The notes: generated from the sequence alone by a model not told the origin. 64,000 nt of DNA from DASVUC01 sp038237225 (GCA_038237225.1 JBBRYX010000016.1:1-64000); one strand, 5' to 3'. Positions 24,549-33,309 are shown, counted from the first letter of the stretch. Made by a program: numbers and translations.

Positions 24549-25661
24549 GTGAACGAATTTCAACCGGTAATGCAGATGCTTAAGTCGTCTTCGATCTCCT
24601 TCGCAGTCTCGGGAACGTTTCTCTTCTGTTGTGCTGTCGTTGTATTAGGCGTTGATTCCGCCTCTCTCGCTGACGCCGTAGACCGTGCCGCGATTCATGC
24701 GCGGCGCGATGCGCTGCAAAATTTTACGGCGACCTTCCGGTTGGAGACAGATTACGACTTCGATCCCAATGTCCCGCTGCCGAAGGAGATCATTCAGAAT
24801 CTGCCTCGCAAGCGGCGAGAGATCTCGGAGGGGGCGTTTTCCTTCTTAAGCGAAAGCGCCCGCTCCGAGATTGTAATGACGCCGGAAACGCAGAAGAAGT
24901 GCATGGATCTAGGGATCCCAGCTAACGCGCGACTCATTGAGGCGAGATCAAGCACCGGCAGATTCGAGCAACTGACTGAGGATCTTGGGGTGACCGGCAA
25001 AATCACGCGCGTCGGTGGCATCTCCGAGACTATCGATTTTCCCGAAGAGTGGACGCTCGATTTGGCGCTGGGCCTTCGGCTTTTTCGCGAGCAGGCTTGG
25101 CTCACCAAGGCCGCGATCGGCGACGCGAAGGAGGGCCCCTCACCGGATCGCAACCTCCTGATTTTGCAAGTTCAAGGAAATAACGGGCTTGTTCACGAAT
25201 TGCACTTTGATAAGCGATTGCTCTATGCCTTGGCCTACTATCGAGGCACCTTCGCTGATGGCACTTTCGAAGAAATCATCAACTCTGATTTTCAACGCCA
25301 AGGCGAGACTTACCTGCCGCAAAAAATCGTCCGTCGCTCACAGTACACCGACAGTTCCGGCAAGCCACGGCATCCCATTACCCGAACGCTTACCATTGCT
25401 AAATATGTCCTTAACGATCCGCAAAATGTGCCTTCGCGATTTTTAATTGATTGGCCGGGTGGTCTCAAACTCTTTGATACCCGAATGAATGAGATTATCG
25501 AAGTGGGAAGCACTACCAGACCGCTTTCAGATGACGTGATTCGTCGTCAATTGCAAGAGCGCAAATTGTCGGTGAAGGAAAGTGAGCAAGACGTGGAAAA
25601 GAGAATCGAGCAGGTGACGGGAGTGAAGCCGGCCACAGCGCCAAGTAAGAAAGATCGTTAG
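24549..25661 (+). CDS. exported protein, possibly LolA-like
   Basis: About 370 residues with an N-terminal hydrophobic export segment (SISFAVSGTFLFCCAVVVLG). The mature part has alternating strands such as LQNFTATFRLETDYD and LRLFREQAWLTKAAIGD, and RFLIDWPGGLKLFDTRMNEI near the end, which vaguely resembles LolA/LolB-type half-barrels. The GTG at 24549 is the first possible start; an ATG at 24570 is equally likely. Function unknown. Confidence 0.62.
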   Translation: MNEFQPVMQMLKSSSISFAVSGTFLFCCAVVVLGVDSASLADAVDRAAIHARRDALQNFTATFRLETDYDFDPNVPLPKEIIQNLPRKRREISEGAFSFLSESARSEIVMTPETQKKCMDLGIPANARLIEARSSTGRFEQLTEDLGVTGKITRVGGISETIDFPEEWTLDLALGLRLFREQAWLTKAAIGDAKEGPSPDRNLLILQVQGNNGLVHELHFDKRLLYALAYYRGTFADGTFEEIINSDFQRQGETYLPQKIVRRSQYTDSSGKPRHPITRTLTIAKYVLNDPQNVPSRFLIDWPGGLKLFDTRMNEIIEVGSTTRPLSDDVIRRQLQERKLSVKESEQDVEKRIEQVTGVKPATAPSKKDR

Positions 25662-25698
25662 GTCTTAAATCAGCCGATCCATCTATGGGGAGCGCGAG

Positions 25699-26229
25699 GT
25701 GAAACTAGCCCTGATCCTACTTGCCGGACTCGCCCCATGTAGCTGCTCGAAGCCATCTCCGGTGGTGGTCCAGCCTGCGGCGACTCAAGCGTCTCAATCG
25801 AACGACACCGCTGGCCCCAACGAAGCAAGTATTACTGAGGCAACAGTCGAACTGACTCGACGTCCGACCGCTTTGACCGAGCGGACTTTGAATACGGGAA
25901 GGCTTACCTATCACGGCGTGAAACTGGGTGACGCTGCCGCGGCGATTCCGCAGGCCCTTGTGACTCCGATCGATGCCGCCGGGGGCCTGACCCTTAAGAC
26001 CAAAGAAGGCGGCTATCTCCTTCGCGATGGGCGAGTCAGGGAGATCTGGTTGCATCAGACGTTGCCTTCCCTCGGAATTGCCGCGGCGCGCGACGTCGAA
26101 ACCCAACTCGGCAAGGCGGATCAGGTCTCGACCGTCGAGCCACTGATTATCTACAGCTACACGAAACGGCATCTTAAAATCGTGGCCGACAAAACTTCAG
26201 CGAAATGCACTGTCACTATTTCTGATTAG
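25699..26229 (+). CDS. putative lipoprotein
   Basis: A 176-residue protein from a GTG start with gggag upstream. The leader LALILLAGLAPCSC contains a lipobox-like LAPC. The mature part has LTYHGVKLGDAAAAIPQAL, reminiscent of small periplasmic domains whose signature is G-x-x-L-G-D, and ends in a beta strand. Role unknown; its place suggests it works with the other envelope proteins of the operon. Confidence 0.62.
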   Translation: MKLALILLAGLAPCSCSKPSPVVVQPAATQASQSNDTAGPNEASITEATVELTRRPTALTERTLNTGRLTYHGVKLGDAAAAIPQALVTPIDAAGGLTLKTKEGGYLLRDGRVREIWLHQTLPSLGIAAARDVETQLGKADQVSTVEPLIIYSYTKRHLKIVADKTSAKCTVTISD

Positions 26230-26247
26230 CGCGCCTGGACAAGCATA

Positions 26248-27264
26248 ATGGCGTTCACACCGGCGATGCGACCGTCGTTCAGAAGTGCGGATGAGGCAAG
26301 CTTGATGAGGAGTTACGTTTTATGTTGGAGGATGTTTCCGCACGCACTGATGCGGTTGCTGATCGGATGCGTCTTGCTGTTCTCTGCTGCGTCAAAAGCA
26401 TCCCTGCTGCTAACCTCAAAAGCTGACGGATGGACAGCGCCCGCGTCAATTTTGACCACGGCCCTGATCCTTATCGAGCTTACAATTGCCGTATGGGTTA
26501 TATGCAGGCCGTTGTCCCCGGCTTTATGGCTCGTCACGGTTGGCTTCTTCACGGTTCTGCTCGTGGTTTCGGCTCGGATGGCATTCAGTGGTTTCAAGAA
26601 CTGCGGATGCTTTGGCCGAATCCCAATCAGTCCTTGGATCGTGAGCGGGTTTGATTTGGTGATAGTCCTCATGCTGTTCAGTTTGAAGGGCCGGATCGCG
26701 CAGGTTTGGTCGCTGCCGCTACACAAAAAGCTTCTCGCTTCCACCGCGTTCATCATCTCCCTCAGTTGGGCCTTCCCGCTTATCGGAATGACCCGTTCTT
26801 GGACGGATGGGACAAGGGGAGCGGGCGCGAATCTCGTGGTGCTTCATCCTGAGCAATGGGTAGGCGGCAGGTTCCCATTAGCTGACGAAATCAATTTTAT
26901 TCCCAGCCTTGATGAGGGACGATGGGTCATCGTGCTCTACCACCACGACTGCGACGTTTGCACCCAGGTGATTCCGCGGCTAGATCGCCTCGCCGCCGAT
27001 TGGAAAACTCAACCCGGCAGCCCGCGCGTTGTGTTGGTCGAGATGCCGCCATTCGCCTCTGGGATCGGCGACCCACGACTCTTCGTCGCTTCCGAGCATG
27101 CACGGCTGAATGAAACTCGGGAGTGGTTCGTCAAAACGCCTGTCGCGGCGGTGTTGAACCAGGGCCGCGTTTTGCAGATATCCACAGGACCAGACGTTGC
27201 TGATTGGATCGACAATGCAAGGGCGGCCTCACCGCGCCACGGTGATCCTTCGAAGGCTCGATAG
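26248..27264 (+). CDS. MauE/DoxX-like membrane domain fused to a thioredoxin-like domain
   Basis: A 338-residue fusion. Residues ~30-150 contain four membrane helices and the motif NCGCFG (118-123) of the MauE/DoxX branch, which handles periplasmic thiols in methylamine dehydrogenase maturation. A further helix at ~160-182 leads to a thioredoxin-like domain with the redox motif HDCDVC (Cys235 and Cys238). Such proteins move reducing or oxidising equivalents across or at the membrane. In this operon the obvious client is the 8-cysteine peptide or the DUF1573 CGC motif. Start is uncertain (26248 or Met20). Confidence 0.78.
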   Translation: MAFTPAMRPSFRSADEASLMRSYVLCWRMFPHALMRLLIGCVLLFSAASKASLLLTSKADGWTAPASILTTALILIELTIAVWVICRPLSPALWLVTVGFFTVLLVVSARMAFSGFKNCGCFGRIPISPWIVSGFDLVIVLMLFSLKGRIAQVWSLPLHKKLLASTAFIISLSWAFPLIGMTRSWTDGTRGAGANLVVLHPEQWVGGRFPLADEINFIPSLDEGRWVIVLYHHDCDVCTQVIPRLDRLAADWKTQPGSPRVVLVEMPPFASGIGDPRLFVASEHARLNETREWFVKTPVAAVLNQGRVLQISTGPDVADWIDNARAASPRHGDPSKAR

Positions 27265-27333
27265 CCACGGCAGGATGTGAATTCATCGCGACTGCCAACG
27301 CTAGTCGGCAGCGCCACCTAACGGAGATTTCTG

Positions 27334-28068
27334 ATGATACTGCGTGAAAGACGGCAGGCATTTTCGCTCGTTGAACTGCTCGTCGCGCTGTTCATCATCG
27401 CAACCCTCTGCTCGCTCTTGCTGCCCGCGCTATCTCGCGCGCGACAGGATGCCCAGTCCATCCGCTGCCAGGCGAACTTGAGGTCCGTCGGCGAGGCGCT
27501 CAAAGCTTACGAGGTGCAGAACCAGGGATGGTTCTACCCCGTCACGGCGGGTCCCAAGCGGGGCAATCCCCATGGTCGGGGAATGACCCACCCGCCGCAC
27601 GAACGCTGGCCCATGTATGTTTTTGACATGCTCGGCGCACCCAGTCCTCCGCCCTATGATCCTTCGAAGTATCATCGTCAATATGACCCGCTCCATTTTG
27701 CGGTCCTTCCGTATACACCCGCGATCCTGCGCTGTCCCACGGATGAAGATCCGGTGGAGGCGCATACGTACTTCCTCAACGGCATTGCCGCCCAGCGCCA
27801 TGCCAAGGCTGGGAACAGCGATTGGGGCAACTTGACGTTCGCGGAGGTAATTCTCGCGGGGGAAAAGTATACCCTTCAGCGTGATTACTTTATTGAAGAC
27901 TGGAAGGCTTTCAGCAAGGTGGTCGATCCCTACCGCCACGGCGCCCGCCGATTTTCAAACTATCTGTTCTTTGACGGCCATGTCGCTTCGGCCATGCCGA
28001 GCGAAGCGCGACGAGGATTGAACCCATGGTTGGAGGTGGCGTCGCCCACAACAACCCCGAGCCGATAG
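27334..28068 (+). CDS. prepilin-like protein, H-X9-DG type
   Basis: A 244-residue pseudopilin-like protein. The leader LRERRQ precedes AFSLVELLVALFIIATLCSL. The C-terminal RHGARRFSNYLFFDGHVASAM is an exact H-x9-DG spacing. It lies in the peptide operon rather than in the secretion locus, so it may act as a substrate or tether for that operon's machinery. Confidence 0.85.
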   Translation: MILRERRQAFSLVELLVALFIIATLCSLLLPALSRARQDAQSIRCQANLRSVGEALKAYEVQNQGWFYPVTAGPKRGNPHGRGMTHPPHERWPMYVFDMLGAPSPPPYDPSKYHRQYDPLHFAVLPYTPAILRCPTDEDPVEAHTYFLNGIAAQRHAKAGNSDWGNLTFAEVILAGEKYTLQRDYFIEDWKAFSKVVDPYRHGARRFSNYLFFDGHVASAMPSEARRGLNPWLEVASPTTTPSR

Positions 28069-28123
28069 TGAGGGATGTGCCTGGTCCACACAAATCACGG
28101 AGCAGAACCAACGAGGGCCGAAC

Positions 28124-28942
28124 ATGCTGTTCCCATTACGCCTCGATCACCTTCGCTGGCTCGCACTGGCGACGTTCGTTGGTTTGACTTTCGCGCTGAC
28201 GACGGTGCTTTGGGCGCCTGACGTGCGAATTGCGCGAGGGCGATCGCTCAGCCCCGACGAATTCGCCGCCCAGGCGTTCGGGACGGTAGGGCTGGACAGA
28301 CTTCCGGCGCTGCGCAACCTGATCGTTTATCCTCCTGCGACGACGCACGAAGGTGGGCAACTCCAGTATGTCACCGGGGAGGTCTGCGTGCGGCTTCCGG
28401 GCAGGCCGCCGATTTACGAACCCTTCACCTTTTATGCCGACCTACCTTTCACCGGCACGAATGCGGCGCCCTCGGCGTCGTACTCCGTTGTGGATTTTCT
28501 CAGCAACGGCTCCGGAGCGCATCGCAGCGCTTCCTTTCAATACGCGTGGTGGGCGTCGACGCCCGTCATCTTCGCGCTGTGGATCGGCGGCAGTGTCCTG
28601 ATGGCTACCGCAATTATTCCCAATTTGATCAAGCTGCTTCGGACCCTAATGGCGGGCATCAGGAGCGGCACGAGATCGTCTCACCCCTCTCCGAAATCGC
28701 CAGTACCCGAGGCGGGAATGATTGAGACTGCAGGCATCCCTGACGCGGGGGAGCAGGAAAGCGCGCCCGGCCCGTCGCGACGTGCTCAGGCGGAGGAAGC
28801 GCAATCTGCAGGAGTGAAATCCCTTGTGATCCCGGAGGAAACCGCACCGCACAACGCACGCCCAGAAGAACCCCATCACTACGTAGGTGAGTTCTATCCG
28901 GTTGACCTTCCTGTGACCCCTAAAGAGCACAAGTCGATTTGA
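28124..28942 (+). CDS. hypothetical membrane protein
   Basis: A 272-residue protein with two membrane segments: one near the start (WLALATFVGLTFALTTVLWA) and one at ~145-168 (VIFALWIGGSVLMATAIIPN). Between them lies a ~110-residue extracytoplasmic part. The last 100 residues are charged and Pro/Glu-rich and probably disordered in the cytoplasm. It is last in the operon. I recognise no family. Confidence 0.6.
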   Translation: MLFPLRLDHLRWLALATFVGLTFALTTVLWAPDVRIARGRSLSPDEFAAQAFGTVGLDRLPALRNLIVYPPATTHEGGQLQYVTGEVCVRLPGRPPIYEPFTFYADLPFTGTNAAPSASYSVVDFLSNGSGAHRSASFQYAWWASTPVIFALWIGGSVLMATAIIPNLIKLLRTLMAGIRSGTRSSHPSPKSPVPEAGMIETAGIPDAGEQESAPGPSRRAQAEEAQSAGVKSLVIPEETAPHNARPEEPHHYVGEFYPVDLPVTPKEHKSI

Positions 28943-29178
28943 AACGATTCGGCTGGACAACACTCGATCCGGGACGTTTCAAGGAGTCTCAAAAATTCAC
29001 CGTTACACCGGCCCTGCAGTTGTGCTCACCGGTGTTCATCCGTGTCTGTCAAGTAATTCCTCTCCGTGCCCTCCGTGGTGAATAATCTTTCGCCCCATAA
29101 AACCGGTCCCCGCGAGCGCGAACGGCCACCGTCCGAAAAAAACTTGCCTCATCACCCTGCCGCGAGCGCCCCGGACGT

Positions 29179-29388
29179 CTCCGGGAGACATTCTTTCTTC
29201 TCCGGGAGACATTCTTTCTTCTCCGCGAAGCATTCATTCCTCTCCGCGAGCCGTCCATTCTTCTCCGCGAACGCCCCATTCCTCTCCGCGAGCGCTTCAT
29301 TCCTCTCCGCGAACCGTCCATTCCTCTCCGCGAACCGTCCATTCCTCTCCGCGAACGCTCCATTCCTCTCCGCGAACGCTTCGCGGCG
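29179..29388. repeat. 21-bp tandem array 2 (10 units)
   Basis: Ten uninterrupted 21-bp units with consensus ctccgcgaacgctccattcc plus t. The first two units and the last are the most diverged. There are no spacers. The spacer 28943-29734 also contains ccgtgccctccgtggtgaa words (about 29068), the dispersed repeat at 29465 and a hairpin at 29650, but no gene. Confidence 0.92.
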
Positions 29389-29464
29389 CGCTGCGGGTGG
29401 GGGTTGGCTTCTCGCCTTTCCCCCTGAGAAGCTCCCAAAAGAGAAGTTGCAAGCTCCAAATAAA

Positions 29465-29539
29465 GGGATGAAGCGGAAACCTCCCATCGAGACGGTCCGG
29501 CGGAAAAGGGTTGAGTGGTTCGGGGCGGGGACGGTACAC
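29465..29539. repeat. dispersed ~77-bp repeat, copy 2
   Basis: Partner of the copy at 20371-20449 in the same orientation. It ends in ggacggtacact where copy 1 has ggagggtacatg. Both copies sit in spacers beside other repeats. Confidence 0.6.
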
Positions 29540-29649
29540 TAGGATCAGGCGGCAATGACGAGCCGGGAGGGTGCTCGGATGTTGCTGTTCGTGACGAACT
29601 TAGGAAGTTATCGAGCGTTTGAATGGATAGGTTCGCTCCACTTCGCGGA

Positions 29650-29669
29650 GGGCGACGCACGCGTCGCCC
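29650..29669. repeat. short perfect hairpin, REP-like family B
   Basis: gggcgacgc and gcgtcgccc form a perfect 9-bp stem with a 2-base loop, followed by cctacg. It matches the hairpin at 2529 with a compensated pair change. Confidence 0.7.
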
Positions 29670-29734
29670 CTACGTCGGGGCGGGTCCGTTTGGCGATCCA
29701 TCCACAGATTGATTTGCAGCAAGGATGAGCACCC

Positions 29735-31516
29735 ATGGCCAAGGCACCCAAAAAGCTGGGCGAGATTTTGATTGAGTGGGACATTGTCAAGCCCGCCGAG
29801 GTGCAGAAGGCGCTCGAGCATGCCAAGTCGAAGAACATGCGGATCGGGGAGGCGCTGATCGATCTTCGGCTGGCGAATGAGACGCAGATCTGCAAGGCGC
29901 TGGCGACGCAGCACAACATGGAATATTTCGATCTGGACAAGGGGGGGATTCAACCGGAAGTGATCAACTCGATTCCGGATGACATCATGCGGAAGTATTT
30001 GATCCTGCCGGTGGGCAAGGAGAATGGCCGGCTGCGGGTGGCGATTCATGATCCGCTGGATCTGGAGATGCTGGACATCCTGCGGTTCCGATTGGGCGGG
30101 AAGGAAATTCGCACCGTGCTGGCGCCGAAGGGTCGGATCAAGGGATTGCTGGACGAGCTGTTTAATACCACCGCTTCGAGCACGATCGACAAGACGATGG
30201 ACCGGACGATCGACCGGCTGCGCGATTCGATGGACAAGTCGCTCGATAAATCGATGGACAAGTCGGTGGACCGCTCGATCGATAAATCGATCGATGTGAC
30301 CGGCATCGGCGAAGACGCGGCGGCGAATGATCCGACGCAGGCGCCGATTCTCAAGCTGGTGAACGCGATGATCGCCGAGGCGGTGAGGAACCGGGCGAGC
30401 GACATTCACATCGAGCCGATGAAGGATCGGGTGCGGGTGCGGTATCGGATTGATGGTGAGTGCGTGGATCGGGATCGGATTCCGCTGCGGATGAAGGGGC
30501 CGCTGATTCAGCGCATCAAGATCATGGCGGGGATCGATATCGCGGAGAAGCGGCTGCCGCAGGACGGGCGCATTAAGCTTCAGGTGGATAAGCAGAGCAT
30601 TGACTTCCGCGTGAGCACTTTGCCGGCATATCACGGGGAATCGGTGGTGCTGCGTATTCTGCGGCCGGACAGCGTGCGGATCGGCGTGCAGAATCTGGGG
30701 TTTGAGGAAGAGGACTACAAGACATTCCAGAAGATCATCAAGCGTCCGAACGGGATTTTCCTGGTGACCGGGCCGACGGGTTCCGGGAAGACGACGACGC
30801 TGTATTCGGCGCTGAATGAACTGAACCGGCCGGATAAGAAGATCATCACGGCGGAAGATCCGGTGGAATACAACTTCGTGGGCGTGAATCAGTGCCAGGT
30901 TCGCGATGCCATCGGCATGTCGTTCGCGAAGATCCTGCGGGCGATGCTGCGTCAGGCGCCGAACATTATTCTGGTCGGTGAAATTCGAGACCTCGAGGTG
31001 GCGGAGGTGGCGATTCAGGCGGCACTGACGGGGCACTTGGTGTTCTCGACTCTGCACACGAACGATTCGCCGGGTGCGATCACGCGATTGATTGATATGG
31101 GCGTGAAGCCGTTCCTGGTCGCGTCTTCAATTCAGGCGATCATGGCGCAGCGCCTGATTCGGGTGCTGTGTCCGAAGTGCAAGGTCCCGGATCATGAGCC
31201 GGACAAGATGTGGCTGAAGCTGGCGGGAATCGGCGATGGGGACATGAAGGACAAGGTGCTGTATAAGCCGCGCGGGTGCGACTACTGCACCGGCACGGGT
31301 TTCCGCGGGCGCATCGGCGTGTATGAGATGATGCAGTTGAACAGCGAGATTCGAAACCTGGCGTTCGAGCGCGCGCCGACGAACAAGATCCGCAAAGCCG
31401 CGATGGCAAGCGGGATGAAATCGCTGCTGATGGATGGGAAGATCAAGGTGTTGAATGGAATCACGACGCCGGAAGAGGTGGTGAAGGTGGCGCAGGTTGA
31501 AAATGTGACGAGCTAG
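29735..31516 (+). CDS. gspE: type II secretion/type IV pilus assembly ATPase (first copy)
   Basis: Hexameric ATPase that powers pseudopilus assembly; 593 residues. An MshEN/T2SSE-N domain (~1-145) is followed by an odd repetitive linker (151-188) of tetrads such as MDKS, LDKS and VDRS. Then come the Asp box, Walker A GPTGSGKTTTL near 345, Walker B ILVGEIRD, and a zinc tetrad CPKC...CDYC before the RGRIGVYEMM segment. A second GspE/PilB is encoded at 33310. The two are diverged and may serve different substrates or states. The start has no strong ribosome site but the family N-terminus fits. Confidence 0.95.
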   Translation: MAKAPKKLGEILIEWDIVKPAEVQKALEHAKSKNMRIGEALIDLRLANETQICKALATQHNMEYFDLDKGGIQPEVINSIPDDIMRKYLILPVGKENGRLRVAIHDPLDLEMLDILRFRLGGKEIRTVLAPKGRIKGLLDELFNTTASSTIDKTMDRTIDRLRDSMDKSLDKSMDKSVDRSIDKSIDVTGIGEDAAANDPTQAPILKLVNAMIAEAVRNRASDIHIEPMKDRVRVRYRIDGECVDRDRIPLRMKGPLIQRIKIMAGIDIAEKRLPQDGRIKLQVDKQSIDFRVSTLPAYHGESVVLRILRPDSVRIGVQNLGFEEEDYKTFQKIIKRPNGIFLVTGPTGSGKTTTLYSALNELNRPDKKIITAEDPVEYNFVGVNQCQVRDAIGMSFAKILRAMLRQAPNIILVGEIRDLEVAEVAIQAALTGHLVFSTLHTNDSPGAITRLIDMGVKPFLVASSIQAIMAQRLIRVLCPKCKVPDHEPDKMWLKLAGIGDGDMKDKVLYKPRGCDYCTGTGFRGRIGVYEMMQLNSEIRNLAFERAPTNKIRKAAMASGMKSLLMDGKIKVLNGITTPEEVVKVAQVENVTS

Positions 31517-31977
31517 TCCGTGGTCAGTGGTCAGTTGTCCGTTGCTGAAGAAAGAGAGGCTGCGGGATGGCGAGAACGGATTTTGAGAATCTCGAGGTTT
31601 ACAGGATTTCAGAGAAACTTGCCGACGCGCTTGGGAGGCTGGTGAAGGAGTGGCCGGCGTTTGATCGGGATACGGTCGGGAAGCAACTGGTGCGAGCGGG
31701 TGACAGCGTGGGAGCCAACATCGCGGAAGGAACGGGACGAGGTTCGTTTTTGGACAACAGGAGATTCGTGCGAATCAGCAGAGGTTCCCTGAATGAAGTA
31801 AAGCATTGGCTGAGACGGGCGTATGTTCGCGATTTGATTTCCGAGTCGCAGGTCAGTGAAATTCGTCCGATGTTGGACGAGCTGGCGCCGCGATTGAACG
31901 CGTATTTGAAATCCATTGGACCGGCGAAAGATACTCGTTGCATTTCAGCAACGGACAACGGACCACTGACAACGGAC
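31517..31977. mobile_element. putative four-helix-bundle gene cassette with 33-bp inverted heptamer repeats
   Basis: The left repeat (31517-31549) and right repeat (31945-31977) are inverted copies matching at 31 of 33 bases. Both are runs of 7-bp words of the gtcagtg/gtccgtt type. The left repeat begins on the base after the gspE stop codon; the right one lies inside the 3' end of the four-helix-bundle gene. The 461-bp unit interrupts an otherwise continuous gspE-pilT arrangement, so it looks inserted. No transposase is encoded. No target duplication is obvious. Confidence 0.7.
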
Positions 31978-31983
31978 GAGTAA
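31567..31983 (+). CDS. four-helix-bundle protein (S23/IVP family)
   Basis: A 138-residue protein with the family pattern FENLEVYRISEKLADALGRL, LVRAGDSVGANIAEGTGRGS and SRGSLNEVKHWLRRAYVRDL. Relatives are encoded in intervening sequences of 23S rRNA genes, as accessory proteins of diversity-generating retroelements, or as stand-alone genes of unknown function. The last ~11 codons (ATDNGPLTTDE) are heptamer-repeat sequence, so the ancestral protein probably ended near residue 125. It is unrelated in function to its secretion-gene neighbours. Confidence 0.88.
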   Translation: MARTDFENLEVYRISEKLADALGRLVKEWPAFDRDTVGKQLVRAGDSVGANIAEGTGRGSFLDNRRFVRISRGSLNEVKHWLRRAYVRDLISESQVSEIRPMLDELAPRLNAYLKSIGPAKDTRCISATDNGPLTTDE

Positions 31984-31986
31984 ACC

Positions 31987-33225
31987 ATGGCAAGCACCAT
32001 TCAAATTGATCGGTTGTTGGAGACGGTGGTTCGGCGGGGGGCTTCGGACTTGCACCTCGCGACCGGGAAGCCGCCGACGATTCGGTTGCACGGGCATCTG
32101 CGGGAGTTGCAGACGAAGATTCTGGATCCGGAGGATACGACGGCGCTGATGAAGTCGATCACGCCGGAGCGTATTCAGCAGGAGTATGAGGAATCGGGAT
32201 CGGGCGACTTCGGTTTCGCGTATGGGGAGCAGGCGCGGTTTCGCGTGGCGATCTTCAAGCAGAAGGGGAACTGCTCGCTGGTGCTGCGCCAGATTCCGAA
32301 CAAGTTTTACTCGTTCGAGCAGATTGGCCTGCCGAAGATGGCGGAGCAGATTTGCCGGCGTCCGCGCGGGATTTTCCTGGTGACGGGGCCGACGGGATCG
32401 GGGAAGACGACGACGCTGGCGTCGATGGTGGATTACATCAACACGAACTTCGACCGGCACATCATCACGATGGAGGACCCGATCGAGTATTACCATCAGC
32501 ACAAGAAGTCGATCGTGGTGCAGCGCGAGATCGGGGTGGATGTGCCGAACTTCGCGGAATCGATCCGCCGCGCCTTGCGCCAGGACCCGGACGTGATGAT
32601 GGTCGGTGAAATGCGCGACTTGCCGACGATCAGCGCGGCGGTGACGGCGGCGGAAACAGGGCATTTGGTGTTCGGAACGCTGCACACTTCGGGCGCGGCA
32701 TCGACGATCAACCGAATCATCGACGCGTTCCCAACCGATGCGCAGGAACAGATTCGCGTGCAGCTTGCGAACAATTTGATCGCGGTGTTGTCGCAGACGC
32801 TGTGCCCGCGATCGGACACGGAAGGTCGCATCGCCGCGTATGAGTTCATGTACGTGACGCCGGGCATTCAGAATTTGATTCGCGAGAACAAGAGCTTTCG
32901 GATCGACTCGGAAATTCAGACGGGCAAGAAGTTCGGCATGCAGTTGTTGGACGATCACCTTTGGCAGATTTTCTCGGCGGGAAAGATCACAGCGGAAGAG
33001 GCGATCGATAAGAGCAAGGTGCCGGGCGCGATGGTGGATAAGCTTCAGAAGAATGGCGTGATGGTGGCGCGGAAGGATGAGGCGCTCATGGCGGAAGCGG
33101 AGGAGATGGCGAGCGCCAGTGCGCCGAAGCCGGGCGCCAACGCGGGGGCGGCGAGCGATTCGGAGAAGGCGCAGCAGGCGGCGGCGGTTCGGGCGCGAAT
33201 GCAGGCGATGGCGGCGAAGAAGTGA
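31987..33225 (+). CDS. pilT: PilT-type twitching/retraction ATPase
   Basis: Retraction-type hexameric ATPase of 412 residues. RGASDLHLATGKPPTIRLHG opens the PAS-like domain. Walker A GPTGSGKTTTL is at ~134-144, followed by MEDPIEY, the His-box segments, and Walker B DVMMVGEMRDLPT, whose GEMRD is the PilT form. The C-terminal ~50 residues are an Ala-rich extension not usual in PilT. Having both assembly and retraction ATPases argues that the machine includes a dynamic pilus. Confidence 0.94.
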   Translation: MASTIQIDRLLETVVRRGASDLHLATGKPPTIRLHGHLRELQTKILDPEDTTALMKSITPERIQQEYEESGSGDFGFAYGEQARFRVAIFKQKGNCSLVLRQIPNKFYSFEQIGLPKMAEQICRRPRGIFLVTGPTGSGKTTTLASMVDYINTNFDRHIITMEDPIEYYHQHKKSIVVQREIGVDVPNFAESIRRALRQDPDVMMVGEMRDLPTISAAVTAAETGHLVFGTLHTSGAASTINRIIDAFPTDAQEQIRVQLANNLIAVLSQTLCPRSDTEGRIAAYEFMYVTPGIQNLIRENKSFRIDSEIQTGKKFGMQLLDDHLWQIFSAGKITAEEAIDKSKVPGAMVDKLQKNGVMVARKDEALMAEAEEMASASAPKPGANAGAASDSEKAQQAAAVRARMQAMAAKK

Positions 33226-33232
33226 GAATACT

Positions 33233-33284
33233 GAAACGTGAAACGTGACGAGGTTGTGTAGAACGTAGAACGTAAAACGTAACG
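33233..33284. repeat. heptamer direct repeats (gaaacgt/gtagaac words)
   Basis: gaaacgtgaaacgtgacg followed, after 7 bp, by gtagaacgtagaacgtaaaa and cgtaacg. These are two short 7-bp runs in the same orientation filling the gap between pilT and the second gspE. Confidence 0.65.
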
Positions 33285-33309
33285 ACTAAGAATTCGAAGT
33301 GAGGTTTTG

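Noticed and set aside
29049..29660. 203-residue minus-strand ORF and the plus-strand ORF over array 2
   Set aside because: Heptapeptide repetition follows directly from the 21-bp units; no independent coding sign.
29600..31057. 485-residue ORF opposite gspE
   Set aside because: Shadow of a high-GC coding strand; gspE is unequivocal and the shadow is His/Arg-rich without motifs.
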